Positions 8,826-17,157 are shown, counted from the first letter of the stretch. The stretch is DNA of 64,000 nucleotides from Salinicoccus sediminis (GCF_000986795.1 NZ_LAYZ01000002.1:248001-312000), one strand, 5' to 3'. Numbers and translations: made by a program. Notes: a model not told the origin generated them from the sequence alone.

Positions 8826-9672
8826 CTTATTTCCTTATCCGGTGTTAAATTCAAATCTCGATGACTTCAATAAAAGTTCATTTAAAGCCTATATTACATC
8901 GGAAAGGAAAAATGACTCCCAAATCGAATTGAATATAAAGTTTGAATTGTACGATGAAACTATTATGGGTTTGATAAGGTCAGGTAAAGCGGCCTATTCT
9001 GTCCATTTAGAAGGTCAGTCATCAAGCTATAGAAAGGTTTTTACTTTGGGTAAAAATGAAGACTATATCAGTGTAATGATTTCATCTGACCAAGTGAATG
9101 GTAAAATTGAAGCGAACATGATGGTCATTGCCATAGAGGAAATTTCTAATTATAGTAATCCCAATTTCAATGATGAATTCTATGGAAAAGACTTTACCGT
9201 GAAGTCTATACACAAAGGAGATATTTTGGCTTTTGATGTAATGGCAGAAATAAAGTTGGAGTTTTCTAATAAAGAAAATCCTAATGCAAAATCGATGATA
9301 AGGATAGCAGCAAAAGAACAAGAAATGATGAGTGTAGACATTGACGGTGATATCATTAGAGTATACTTGCCTCTAAAAGAGCACGAAGCTTATAGCTATC
9401 TCTCTCAGATGGATGATATAAGACAGAGATTACTATTAGCAACAATAGTTTTACCTGCTTTAAGTTATACAATTGAAAGAGTGAAAGACCAAGAACAAGA
9501 TGAAAATCTGGAGTGGTTCTTGACCTTGAAGGAAATGCTAAAAAAATTGAAAATAGATATAGAAAAGTTAAGTAACTATAATTCTTTAGAGATTGCACAA
9601 CAACTCCTTGATTACCCATTCAAGAATACTTTATATAGCTTTTATGATTCAGAGGTGGATTATAGTGGATAA
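8809..9672 (+). CDS. Unknown protein of the GHKL operon (287 aa)
   Basis: The start overlaps the end of the GHKL ATPase gene by 17 bases and the stop overlaps the next gene by 8 bases, which shows tight translational coupling. The N-terminal two thirds look beta-rich with alternating polar and hydrophobic residues. The C-terminal 90 residues are helical and include MDDIRQRLLLATIVLPALSY. There is no signal peptide or clear membrane segment and no motif I recognise. It most likely forms a complex with the ATPase and with the product of the following gene. A related arrangement of ATPase plus conserved unknown proteins occurs in several defence systems, but I cannot name this family. Confidence 0.65.
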   Translation: MRLKADLFPYPVLNSNLDDFNKSSFKAYITSERKNDSQIELNIKFELYDETIMGLIRSGKAAYSVHLEGQSSSYRKVFTLGKNEDYISVMISSDQVNGKIEANMMVIAIEEISNYSNPNFNDEFYGKDFTVKSIHKGDILAFDVMAEIKLEFSNKENPNAKSMIRIAAKEQEMMSVDIDGDIIRVYLPLKEHEAYSYLSQMDDIRQRLLLATIVLPALSYTIERVKDQEQDENLEWFLTLKEMLKKLKIDIEKLSNYNSLEIAQQLLDYPFKNTLYSFYDSEVDYSG

Positions 9673-10438
9673 ATTACCATATGTTACTGATGAGTTTTTA
9701 GATGAATATAAAACAAATTTTAACTTACAATATTTGTCGTTCTATATTAATGAAGATTATGAGAAGATTTCAAGTATTTTCAAGAAAGAAGAAAATATTA
9801 GGTATAGTTCAAAAACTTTTGAATTTATTCCTCTCGAAAATGAAACGGAAAACCCCGAAGCTGCCTCTCGAAATATAAGATTAATACGGAAAAGTTTGGG
9901 GCATCTAACGGTTGCAGAAGCAGAAAATGAAAAATTATGGGTGGCATTGGAGAATACTTTTTATTTAAATTATCATCTAGATCAATTAAAGAATGCCCCT
10001 GAAAAGAGTATTGAAGCTAGGACAGTGTTTACGAGGTCGAAAAAAAGATCTTTAGTTTTAAATAACCTTTCACTTTTGTGGTGGATTGGATATTATATGT
10101 ATGATGAATCCAACAGAGAAAATCCTTATCATTACGCAGATTATTTTGTGAAAAATAGTTATCGAGGAAACTCTGTAGCTTTTTTATCAAGTAATATAGT
10201 GTCTAATAAGGAGTTGGTATTAGGCGTTTTGGCAGCAATCATGGAGTTGGAAAAAAATAATGGAATGATTGTGAATAGATATTCATATACCAACTCTAAT
10301 AAATTGCTGAATCAGGTTTCCGGAGTAAGTGTAATCGACATATTAAATCGTCATGATATAAAAGAAATAATAAAAGATAATCTATTGAATATGGACAAAA
10401 TAAGGGTGGAAAAGAAAGTCGTTCCTGTCTCCCAATAA
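9665..10438 (+). CDS. Unknown protein, possibly DUF6339 family, end of the GHKL operon
   Basis: I place the start at GTG 9665, seven bases after AGAGGTG, which makes a 257-residue protein and an 8-base overlap with the previous gene; a longer frame from 9593 lacks a good binding site. The centre carries a helical segment with NNLSLLWWIGYYMYD, followed by SYRGNSVAFLSSN, which resembles the conserved core of DUF6339 proteins as I remember them. That family is often seen beside ATPases and restriction genes. No catalytic motif is evident. A terminator follows directly, making this the last gene of the island. Confidence 0.6.
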   Translation: MDKLPYVTDEFLDEYKTNFNLQYLSFYINEDYEKISSIFKKEENIRYSSKTFEFIPLENETENPEAASRNIRLIRKSLGHLTVAEAENEKLWVALENTFYLNYHLDQLKNAPEKSIEARTVFTRSKKRSLVLNNLSLLWWIGYYMYDESNRENPYHYADYFVKNSYRGNSVAFLSSNIVSNKELVLGVLAAIMELEKNNGMIVNRYSYTNSNKLLNQVSGVSVIDILNRHDIKEIIKDNLLNMDKIRVEKKVVPVSQ

Positions 10439-10446
10439 TTATATTA

Positions 10447-10477
10447 AAACCTGAGGACTGATTTCTCAGGTTTTTTG
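10447..10477 (+). terminator. Terminator of the GHKL operon
   Basis: AAAACCTGAG pairs with CTCAGGTTTT around a nine-base loop and is followed by T residues. It closes the island operon 8 bases after the last stop codon. Confidence 0.88.
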
Positions 10478-10481
10478 CTGC

Positions 10482-10510
10482 TCATTTTTTCACACTGTGT
10501 GAAAAAATGA
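10482..10510. promoter_or_regulatory. Perfect 29-base palindrome, probable operator or second terminator
   Basis: Two 14-base arms, TCATTTTTTCACAC and its exact reverse complement, flank a single T. It lies between the terminator of the defence island and the aldehyde dehydrogenase gene, about 110 bases upstream of that gene's start. The symmetry suits a dimeric regulator, and an XRE-cupin regulator is encoded directly after the dehydrogenase. A hairpin ending in A or T runs could also stop leftover transcription. Confidence 0.45.
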
Positions 10511-10620
10511 TTGCTTTCTCCCAATGCATCATCTAGAATATATTTAACAGAATATTTAAAACTCTATTTGTTAGCGTTTTCTAAAATTATTATTAATTAA
10601 ACAAAAGGAGATGGATGGGT

Positions 10621-12108
10621 ATGGCAATTGCAGATCTGAAGCAGCGTGTTAATGAGTTCCTTGATGGTGAAATGGGATTGTATATAAATGGAGAGTATGT
10701 GCAGTCTCAAAGTGGTAAGACGTTTGATGTCTTGAATCCTGCGACTGAAGAGAGGATTGCGCAGGTAAGCGAGGCGGATGAGTCTGATATCGATAAGGCG
10801 GTCGCGTCTGCGAGGGAGGCTTTTGACGAAGGGGAATGGACGAAGATGGAGCCTGCTGACCGCTCGCACCTGATCTATAAATTTGCAGGTCTTCTTGAGG
10901 AGCACAGGGAGGAACTGGCTCAGCTTGAGGCGCTGGATAACGGAAAGGCATATCAGCAGGCGCTTGAGGATGATGTGGACGGTACGGTGCAGCATTTCCG
11001 TTATTATGCCGGCTGGGCTACGAAGATTTCGGGCAAGACGCCTAATGTTTCTCCGGATTATGTGACGTATACCGTTCATGAGCCCGTCGGGGTGGTCGGG
11101 CAGATCATTCCATGGAACTATCCTCTGGCGATGGCTGGATGGAAACTTGGTGCTGCACTGGCTGCGGGTTGTACCATTGTGCTTAAACCGGCATCTGAAA
11201 CGCCACTGTCGATGCTGTATGCTGCGAAGTTATTCAAGGAAGCAGGATTCCCTGATGGTGTTGTGAATATTGTTCCAGGTGCGGGCAGTATCGCAGGTAA
11301 TGCTCTGGTTACACATCCTCAAGTGGATAAAGTGGCATTTACGGGATCCACTAAAACAGGTGGTTCGATCATGAAGAAGGCAGCGGATGATATCAAGAGT
11401 GTAACACTCGAACTTGGCGGGAAATCTCCTGCCATCGTGCTTGAGGATGCAGATCTTGAGACAACGTTGGATGGCATCTTTGATGGAACAATGTATAACT
11501 CGGGTCAGAATTGCAGCGCAACAACGCGTATTTACGTCCACAGGAATTTATATGATGAAGTGCTTGAAGCTCTTAAGGAGAGAGCGGAGAAGACAGTTGT
11601 AGGACCGGGTCTCGATGATGATACGGAGATGGGACCATTGGTTTCTGAGAAACAGCTGGATACTGTCCTCGGCTACATTGAAAAAGGGAAAGAGGAAGGG
11701 GCAAGGCTGCTTACCGGTGGCGCCCGTAAGGGTGATAAAGGCTACTTCGTTGAACCGACAATCTTCGCGGATGTTGAAGATGATATGACGATTGCCAGGG
11801 AAGAAATCTTCGGGCCTGTAATGTCAGTGTTCGTATTTGATGAAGTCGATGAAGTGATCAGGCGTGCAAATGACAGTGAATACGGTCTCGCTGCAAGCGT
11901 ATGGACGGAGAACATTAAAAAAGGCCATTACATCGCAAGCAAACTTGAGTCGGGTACTGTTTGGGTGAACGATTTTGGACTTGAACTGGAAACAATGCCT
12001 TTCGGCGGATATAAGAAATCCGGTATCGGCAGAGAAATGGGCGGAGATTATGGTATTTCCAACTATGTTGAAGTGAAGAGTGTATTTGTTAATATCAAAC
12101 AGGACTAA
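10621..12108 (+). CDS. NAD(P)-dependent aldehyde dehydrogenase, candidate alpha-ketoglutarate semialdehyde dehydrogenase
   Basis: A 495-residue class of aldehyde dehydrogenase close to betaine aldehyde/DhaS-type enzymes. The general base lies in LELGGKSP (Glu264) and the nucleophile in NSGQNCSATTR (Cys298); IIPWNYP and FTGST mark the cofactor fold. ATG 10621 is favoured over 10615 because AAAGGAG is four bases from the latter and ten from the former. The gene is followed 18 bases later by an XRE-cupin regulator. The cluster to the right encodes the other steps of hydroxyproline breakdown, whose last step is oxidation of alpha-ketoglutarate semialdehyde; that assignment is an inference. Oxidation of betaine or gamma-aminobutyraldehyde is an alternative. 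Confidence 0.85.
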   Translation: MAIADLKQRVNEFLDGEMGLYINGEYVQSQSGKTFDVLNPATEERIAQVSEADESDIDKAVASAREAFDEGEWTKMEPADRSHLIYKFAGLLEEHREELAQLEALDNGKAYQQALEDDVDGTVQHFRYYAGWATKISGKTPNVSPDYVTYTVHEPVGVVGQIIPWNYPLAMAGWKLGAALAAGCTIVLKPASETPLSMLYAAKLFKEAGFPDGVVNIVPGAGSIAGNALVTHPQVDKVAFTGSTKTGGSIMKKAADDIKSVTLELGGKSPAIVLEDADLETTLDGIFDGTMYNSGQNCSATTRIYVHRNLYDEVLEALKERAEKTVVGPGLDDDTEMGPLVSEKQLDTVLGYIEKGKEEGARLLTGGARKGDKGYFVEPTIFADVEDDMTIAREEIFGPVMSVFVFDEVDEVIRRANDSEYGLAASVWTENIKKGHYIASKLESGTVWVNDFGLELETMPFGGYKKSGIGREMGGDYGISNYVEVKSVFVNIKQD

Positions 12109-12126
12109 AGCGTAAGAAGGTGCAAT

Positions 12127-12657
12127 ATGGATGATACGTTGGGCAGTGAACTGAAGAAAGTACGAAAGGGTAAAAGGATGACCCTGCAGGAATTGAGTGA
12201 TAAGAGTGGTTTATCCATCAGTTTCCTGTCACAGGTAGAAAGAGGGCTCAGGACACTGACTTTTACGTCGCTCAGAAAAATCTCTGAAGCTCTGGAAGTG
12301 AATATTAATTTCTTTTTCGATAATGGTGGTACAAGCATCAAAAAGAAGATCAATAAGCAAAAAGCCGATTCCGGAAATTTTTCCTATACAAGTCTGGTGG
12401 GGCAGATGAAAAATCCGGATTTCACTCCAGCAATCATTGAGCTGAGTGCGGGAGAATCACAGAAAGTGCCGTATACCCACAGCGGTCAGGAATTTGTATA
12501 TGTATTATCCGGGCAGCTGGAGGTTGAACTGGAAGGGACGAAAGAAACACTGTACGAGAATGAATCCATCCATATCGATTCCTCATTGGCCCATCACTGG
12601 TATAACGATACCAATGAGGTAACGGTATTGCTTTTGGTGTCATCTAATCAGAATTGA
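12127..12657 (+). CDS. XRE-family regulator with C-terminal cupin domain
   Basis: The 176-residue protein has an N-terminal helix-turn-helix of the Cro/CI type (about residues 7-62, with LQELSDKSGLSISFLSQVE) and a small-molecule-binding cupin domain (about 105-172, with HSGQEFVYVLSG and H-x-W near SSLAHHWYN). Such regulators (PuuR/SinR-like) often control amine, aldehyde or amino acid catabolism. It is co-oriented with the aldehyde dehydrogenase with only 18 bases between, so it may regulate its own operon, perhaps through the palindrome at 10482-10510. A bidirectional terminator follows. Confidence 0.85.
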   Translation: MDDTLGSELKKVRKGKRMTLQELSDKSGLSISFLSQVERGLRTLTFTSLRKISEALEVNINFFFDNGGTSIKKKINKQKADSGNFSYTSLVGQMKNPDFTPAIIELSAGESQKVPYTHSGQEFVYVLSGQLEVELEGTKETLYENESIHIDSSLAHHWYNDTNEVTVLLLVSSNQN

Positions 12658-12667
12658 TCAAGGCATG

Positions 12668-12703
12668 AAAAAAGGTGCGCTCTTAATTTGAGTGCACCTT
12701 TTT
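12668..12703. terminator. Bidirectional terminator between convergent genes
   Basis: AAAAAGGTGCGCTC and GAGTGCACCTTTTT form a stem with A and T runs on both sides. It serves both the XRE-cupin gene and the convergent M24 peptidase gene. Confidence 0.88.
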
Positions 12704-13814
12704 ACAGTTCTATGATCTGCAAGCCTCTCGGGAAGGTTGTCAGCAATTCCGCTTCTCCGTTTTCATTAATATAGACTTCCTCTTCGATGCGAACGCCGCC
12801 ATATCCCGGGATATAGATGCCGGGCTCAATCGTGAACAACATGCCTTTCTCAGCAATATCTTCATTGAGGTGATGGATTGACGGGGCTTCATGGACTTCG
12901 ATGCCGAGTCCGTGACCGACGCGGTTGTTGAAGTATTCACCATATCCATTTTCTTCGATGACGTTGCGTGCGGCGATATCGAACTTTTTTAATGGTACGC
13001 CTGCTTTGACTGCATCGACCCCCGCCTGGGTGGATGCTTTGACGATATTGTAGATCTCTTTTTGCTTGTCGGAGGCTTCACCGATGATGAATGTCCGGGT
13101 GATGTCCGAACAATACCGGTCACGGGTGATCACTCCGAAATCGATGAGCAGGAAGTCTCCATTCCTCAGCTCCCTGTCCCCGGGTGTACCGTGTGGCAAG
13201 GCCGCCTTTTCCCCTGCAAGGACCATAGTGGAGAATGAAGGTCCTCCTGCCCCGTATTTCTTCATAAGGTATTCGAATTCCGCCACTAGATCTGCTTCCG
13301 TCATCCCCTCTTTGATTGTTTTGAGTCCGTCTTCGAGCACTTTTTCAATGATGTTCACCGCTTCTTTCAAACCTTCTATTTCCTCACGGCTTTTGAATGC
13401 CCGCTGATGATTAATGACAGGTTGGATATCGATGAATTCAGCATTCGGAAATGTTCCTTTCAATCCATTATGATGCGCTACAGTCACTACGTTCATTTCG
13501 ATGCCGATTTTCGCTGCTTTTTCTTTTATGTTGCTTTCAATGATTGTAAAAGGGTCCTGTTCATCGGATATCGGGATGATGAAATCCACCTTGGCGATAC
13601 CCGCTGCAATCTCCTTATCGAGTGCAGGCAGGAAAAGATAGGTTTCTTCAGATCCAGTATCGATGAAAAGCGACATATAACGCTCATGTGGGTCTGCATA
13701 AAATCCGGTGAGATAATAGATGTTCGACGGGTCGGTGATTACAGCCATCCCGGTATTTTCATTTTTCAGATGTTCCGTCAGTGTGCTGATTCTTTTGAAG
13801 TAGTCGATAGTCAT
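12702..13814 (-). CDS. M24 family metallopeptidase (Xaa-Pro peptidase-like)
   Basis: A 370-residue protein with a creatinase-like N-terminal domain and a pita-bread metallopeptidase domain. The five metal ligands are all present: D225 (LLIDFG), D237 (YCSDITR), H301 (VGHGLGIEVHE), E330 (TIEPGIY) and E344 (VRIEEEV). Enzymes of this group remove residues in front of proline or hydroxyproline. It starts five bases after the stop of the upstream FAD oxidoreductase gene, so it is the last gene of the sigma-54-type dehydrogenase operon. A role in releasing proline or hydroxyproline from small collagen-type peptides would fit the cluster, but this is inferred. Confidence 0.88.
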   Translation of the reverse strand: MTIDYFKRISTLTEHLKNENTGMAVITDPSNIYYLTGFYADPHERYMSLFIDTGSEETYLFLPALDKEIAAGIAKVDFIIPISDEQDPFTIIESNIKEKAAKIGIEMNVVTVAHHNGLKGTFPNAEFIDIQPVINHQRAFKSREEIEGLKEAVNIIEKVLEDGLKTIKEGMTEADLVAEFEYLMKKYGAGGPSFSTMVLAGEKAALPHGTPGDRELRNGDFLLIDFGVITRDRYCSDITRTFIIGEASDKQKEIYNIVKASTQAGVDAVKAGVPLKKFDIAARNVIEENGYGEYFNNRVGHGLGIEVHEAPSIHHLNEDIAEKGMLFTIEPGIYIPGYGGVRIEEEVYINENGEAELLTTFPRGLQIIEL

Positions 13815-13818
13815 ATAG

Positions 13819-15003
13819 TTAATTCATCTGCCTTTCTTTTTCGATCTCCTTCCACATCACCTCCACTGTCTCTCTCCCGTGGATCAGGTCTTTGTGGAAT
13901 TTCACTTTTGCGTTCTTTCTTTCGTTGTTGATGCTTGCAAGTGTGCATATGGCTGCTTCTTCGTCCCCGAGTATCCGGTGGGCTGCGAGCTGTCCCTGGT
14001 ACATGGCGACTTTGGCGTTTTCTATGCCGGTTACGTTGCCTGCGACATATAGATCCGGGAGTTCTGTTTCCATCATCTCACTGTGAAGCGGGACATACCC
14101 GCCGAGGGGTTCTGAATATACGTGCCTGAGGTCGAGCAAAGATCCGATTTCACTGAGCGGGGCGAGTCCGTCTGATATGCAGACGAAGTCGCACTGGATT
14201 TCTCGTTTCCTGCCAACGGGCCTGCCTTTAGAATCGGTCTTCTGCATTGTAACTGACTCCACTTTCTCTGTACCGTTTATACGGATGATCTTCTCCTTGA
14301 TTGAGATTGGAAGCCCCATGGCTTTGACGCCGCCTTTAGGGAACAGTTTCAATGCTGCGGGATGAAGCGGCTTTACTCTGCCGGCCACTCTCGTTCCGAA
14401 TGAAATGAACTTTGAAGGGGCGGAATTGCCGAGTGAGACAAGTGTTTCGAATGCGTCTTTAGGTGTCTGGTCGTTGATCTTATTTTTCGGCGGCAGGCAG
14501 ATTTTCGCAACTTCGATATCCGTATAGCCGAGCTCCATGGCGATGACCATGGATAATGGATTGATGCCGATGATGACGCCTTTATTACCCGGTTTGACCC
14601 GGCTGAAATTGGTGAGCACCTGGGCGGCGCCGACGGTCATGACACCGGGCAGATCCCAGCCGGGGAGGGGTGTGGATTTCTCCCGTGCGCCGGTGGCGAT
14701 GATCAGTGATCTGGACTTGAAGACGCCTGCTGTCGTATGGACGGTATAAATGTCATCAAGTTCCACATTGTACACGGAGGTGCTCAGTCGGATTTCACTC
14801 TTCCCCTCTGTCTCCATGATCAGCCGGCGGGCGATTTCAAGCCCGTTCCACCATCTGCCTTTTTCTTCTTCGTAGAGCTGTCCGAGGAGTCGGCCGCCTG
14901 CATGGAAGTATTCATCCAGAACCAGCACTTTCTGACTTTCCTGCAGTATTTTTGCGGCACTCAGCCCGGCCGGTCCTGCACCGATGATGATCGTATCAAA
15001 CAT
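13819..15003 (-). CDS. FAD-dependent oxidoreductase subunit (HcnB/OoxA-like)
   Basis: A 394-residue pyridine-nucleotide-disulphide-oxidoreductase fold protein with the FAD motif GAGPAG (8-13) and an ATGAREK motif near residue 105. It resembles the large alpha subunit of hydrogen cyanide synthase, opine oxidase and D-hydroxyproline dehydrogenase. I chose ATG 15003 because AAAGGAG touches the alternative ATG at 15012. It overlaps the ferredoxin-like gene upstream by 8 bases. Together with the two small Fe-S proteins, and probably the DAO-type subunit at 17158, it would form a heteromeric amine/imino acid dehydrogenase that passes electrons to the respiratory chain. Confidence 0.85.
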   Translation of the reverse strand: MFDTIIIGAGPAGLSAAKILQESQKVLVLDEYFHAGGRLLGQLYEEEKGRWWNGLEIARRLIMETEGKSEIRLSTSVYNVELDDIYTVHTTAGVFKSRSLIIATGAREKSTPLPGWDLPGVMTVGAAQVLTNFSRVKPGNKGVIIGINPLSMVIAMELGYTDIEVAKICLPPKNKINDQTPKDAFETLVSLGNSAPSKFISFGTRVAGRVKPLHPAALKLFPKGGVKAMGLPISIKEKIIRINGTEKVESVTMQKTDSKGRPVGRKREIQCDFVCISDGLAPLSEIGSLLDLRHVYSEPLGGYVPLHSEMMETELPDLYVAGNVTGIENAKVAMYQGQLAAHRILGDEEAAICTLASINNERKNAKVKFHKDLIHGRETVEVMWKEIEKERQMN

Positions 15004-15328
15004 GGCTGTCATCTCCTTTCACCAGATGTGGCAGTTCTGTCTGCTGTTTGACACTCATGCCTTCTTTCACTGGTGTCAGGCATGCTCTCTGGTTCTTTTC
15101 TCCGCCGATGGTGACGCGACACTCGGAACAGTGGCCGATGTTGCAGTAGAGGCCTCTCGGTTTGCCGTCCTTTTCATGGGTTCTGAGTGTTCTTATGCCG
15201 TTGGCGAGCAGGGCGGCTGTCAGGCTTTCCCCCTCCACACCGTAAATGGTTTCTCCGTTCCATTTGAAAGGGACAAATTCGTGCCGGATGGCCCCTAGTA
15301 TTTTATGATTCAGTATCCGTTCTGTCAT
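14996..15328 (-). CDS. (2Fe-2S) ferredoxin-like dehydrogenase subunit
   Basis: A 110-residue protein with a plant-type [2Fe-2S] site: Cys62, Cys67, Cys70 and Cys83 (C-x4-C-x2-C-x12-C). It matches the small HcnA-type subunit of opine oxidase and D-hydroxyproline dehydrogenase complexes. Its start follows GGGGAGGG. It overlaps both neighbours by a few bases, so all three subunits are made in fixed proportion. Electron transfer between the FAD subunits is the expected role. Confidence 0.85.
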   Translation of the reverse strand: MTERILNHKILGAIRHEFVPFKWNGETIYGVEGESLTAALLANGIRTLRTHEKDGKPRGLYCNIGHCSECRVTIGGEKNQRACLTPVKEGMSVKQQTELPHLVKGDDSHV

Positions 15329-15600
15329 GATTCGCCCTCCCCTGAGAGTTCTTTCAATGAAATGGTCCGGATTGGCGGCTGTGATTTCAGATGCACATAG
15401 CCGGGAGACGCGTCATTCTGATCCCCTGTCAGCTTTTCGAGGAACGGCCCGCATGTACGCGAACCGCAGAATCCCATGCCTGCCCGTGATTTCAATTTGA
15501 GTTCCCTTGAATTATTCGTTCCGTTCTCCATTATATTTATAAGATCTGAATAATAGACATTTTCACATCTGCATACGACAAAATCGTCTTCCTGCCTCAT
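15325..15600 (-). CDS. BFD-like (2Fe-2S) protein, dehydrogenase subunit
   Basis: I start this gene at ATG 15600, six bases after AGAGGTG, giving 91 residues; a longer frame from 15630 would begin in the promoter. Cys10 and Cys12 (CRC) with Cys45 and Cys50 (FCGSRTC) form the BFD-type [2Fe-2S] site. In related enzymes this domain is fused to or associated with the alpha subunit. It is the first gene of the leftward dehydrogenase operon and sits directly downstream of a -24-type promoter motif at 15631-15652. Confidence 0.82.
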   Translation of the reverse strand: MRQEDDFVVCRCENVYYSDLINIMENGTNNSRELKLKSRAGMGFCGSRTCGPFLEKLTGDQNDASPGYVHLKSQPPIRTISLKELSGEGES

Positions 15601-15630
15601 ATGGAACACCTCTTTTTCCCTTTTATCCAT

Positions 15631-15652
15631 CAGTAAGAAAAAAAGATGCCAG
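15631..15652 (-). promoter_or_regulatory. Probable sigma-54 promoter of the dehydrogenase operon
   Basis: Read on the minus strand the motif is CTGGCATC, a T run and TTCTTA, nearly the same as the motif at 17110-17127. The TGGCA element matches the -24 half of sigma-54 promoters. The -12 half reads TTTC instead of TTGC. It starts one base after the stop of the activator gene and puts the transcription start about 25 bases before ATG 15600. Activity is inferred. Confidence 0.6.
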
Positions 15653-17017
15653 CTACAGCCCGAATCTCTTCACTTTGGCATAAAGGGTAGGGCGGCTGAT
15701 GCCGAGTGCTTTGCTGGCTCTCTCTACATTCTGGCCATTCTCCTCCAGCACATGCCTGATATAATCCGCTTCGATCTTTTCCACGTAGTCTTTCAGTTCC
15801 AGTTCTTCAGTGACCGAGGGCAGTGTGGCTTGTTTTGCATCTTCGCCGACTTCGGTCAGATACTGGTCGAAAATCTCGTTATTCAGTGCTTCCTCATTCG
15901 AGAAGATGACCAGTCTTTCGATGACATTGATGAGTTCCCTGACGTTGCCCGGCCAGTGGTATGCCTTCAGGTGGTTGATCAGCTGCTGGTTCGCATATTT
16001 GACGTCCGTTCCATATTTTTCAGACAGACTGTACAGATAGTAGAAAAATAATGATTCGATGTCATCCGGCCGTTCCCTGAGCGGCGGTATGTGGATGTTG
16101 ACAACATTGATCCTGTATAACAGATCGGATCTGAAATCGTCAGATGCAAGCAGGTCGGCAATCTTCCTGTTGGTGGCCGAAACCAGCCTGAAGTCCGCCG
16201 ACTTCTCTTTGTTGCCGCCAAGTTTGAAGTACTGCTTTTCCTGGAGCACCCGGAGGAATTTCACCTGCATATCAAGCGGCATGTCCCCCATCTCATCGAG
16301 AAATAAAGTCCCGCCTTCTGCGAGTTCAATCTTCCCTTTGTTGCCTTCCCGGTTCGCTCCCGTGAACGCCCCTTTTTCGTACCCGAAGAGTTCAGACTCG
16401 AACAGATGGCTCGGAATGGCACCGCAGTTGATCGGGATGAACTCGCCTGATACGTCGCTGGTATCATGGATTGATTTGGCAAAGAGTTCTTTGCCGACAC
16501 CGGTCTCTCCGGTGATCAGTATGTTTGCATTCGTCTTCGCCGCTTTTTCAATCCGGGTTTTGACATGTTCTATGACGGAACTCTTATATATGATATTCCT
16601 GAAATTACCATTCTTCAGCTGTTTCATGTTATCGGAGAGGACGCTGACTTTATTCTTCAGTGTCTCAATCTGCTCCTTCTGGCGCTTCTGTTCGGTAACG
16701 TTGACTTCGGAGACGATGGCGCCCTCAACTTCCCCGTCGATCAGAATGGGCATGGACTTTATATCTACATATATATTGTTTGTCGCCTTATGCTGTTTTT
16801 TTACGATTGTCTTATTATCCCTGAGTGATTCCAGCATGACCAGGTGTTCTTCCCTGAAGACTTCCGTGATCTTTTTGCCGATGACATATTCATTGCTCAT
16901 GCCGAAAATCTCTGCAGCCCTGTCGCTCCAGTAGATGACGTTCTCCTGTTTATCGATGATCGTGAACGAATGATTATGGAAATTGATCAGTTCTTTTATA
17001 AGCGCCTTCTCCAGCAT
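15653..17017 (-). CDS. Sigma-54-dependent activator with PAS sensor domain
   Basis: A 454-residue enhancer-binding protein. It has an N-terminal PAS domain (about 10-110), an AAA+ domain with Walker A GETGVGKE (170-177), the sigma-54-contacting GAFTGA loop (216-221) and Walker B LFLDEMGD (238-245), and a C-terminal Fis-type helix-turn-helix (SRPTLYAKVKRF). An intact GAFTGA loop means it should work only with sigma-54, and rpoN lies 5.5 kb away. I chose ATG 17017, nine bases after AAGGGG. The PAS domain probably senses an imino acid or redox state. It resembles RocR/PrdR-type regulators of arginine and proline use and is divergent from the second oxidoreductase operon. Confidence 0.92.
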   Translation of the reverse strand: MLEKALIKELINFHNHSFTIIDKQENVIYWSDRAAEIFGMSNEYVIGKKITEVFREEHLVMLESLRDNKTIVKKQHKATNNIYVDIKSMPILIDGEVEGAIVSEVNVTEQKRQKEQIETLKNKVSVLSDNMKQLKNGNFRNIIYKSSVIEHVKTRIEKAAKTNANILITGETGVGKELFAKSIHDTSDVSGEFIPINCGAIPSHLFESELFGYEKGAFTGANREGNKGKIELAEGGTLFLDEMGDMPLDMQVKFLRVLQEKQYFKLGGNKEKSADFRLVSATNRKIADLLASDDFRSDLLYRINVVNIHIPPLRERPDDIESLFFYYLYSLSEKYGTDVKYANQQLINHLKAYHWPGNVRELINVIERLVIFSNEEALNNEIFDQYLTEVGEDAKQATLPSVTEELELKDYVEKIEADYIRHVLEENGQNVERASKALGISRPTLYAKVKRFGL

Positions 17018-17109
17018 TTCTAACATCCCCTTATTGTTAAATTACTAATAATAATTATATAAATATTTACAGAGTTAATCAAACTTTCTAATAATTTAAG
17101 TTTTTAAGG

Positions 17110-17127
17110 CTGGCATCCTTTTTTCTT
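17110..17127 (+). promoter_or_regulatory. Probable sigma-54 promoter of the epimerase operon
   Basis: CTGGCATCCTTTTTTCTT carries a consensus-like TGGCA at -24, and the -12 position falls on TTTC. It matches the motif at 15631-15652 in about 20 of 23 positions. The predicted start lies near 17137, directly before AAGGAGGTG. The 90-base AT-rich spacer between it and the divergent activator gene would be the place for enhancer sites. Confidence 0.6.
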
Positions 17128-17157
17128 AGTAGTAATTGAAGGAGGTGGGGTGATTCA

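Noticed and set aside
16059-16934. Long open frame (291 codons) opposite the sigma-54 activator
   Set aside because: It lies fully antisense to a gene with intact AAA+ motifs; long antisense frames are common in this GC-balanced DNA.
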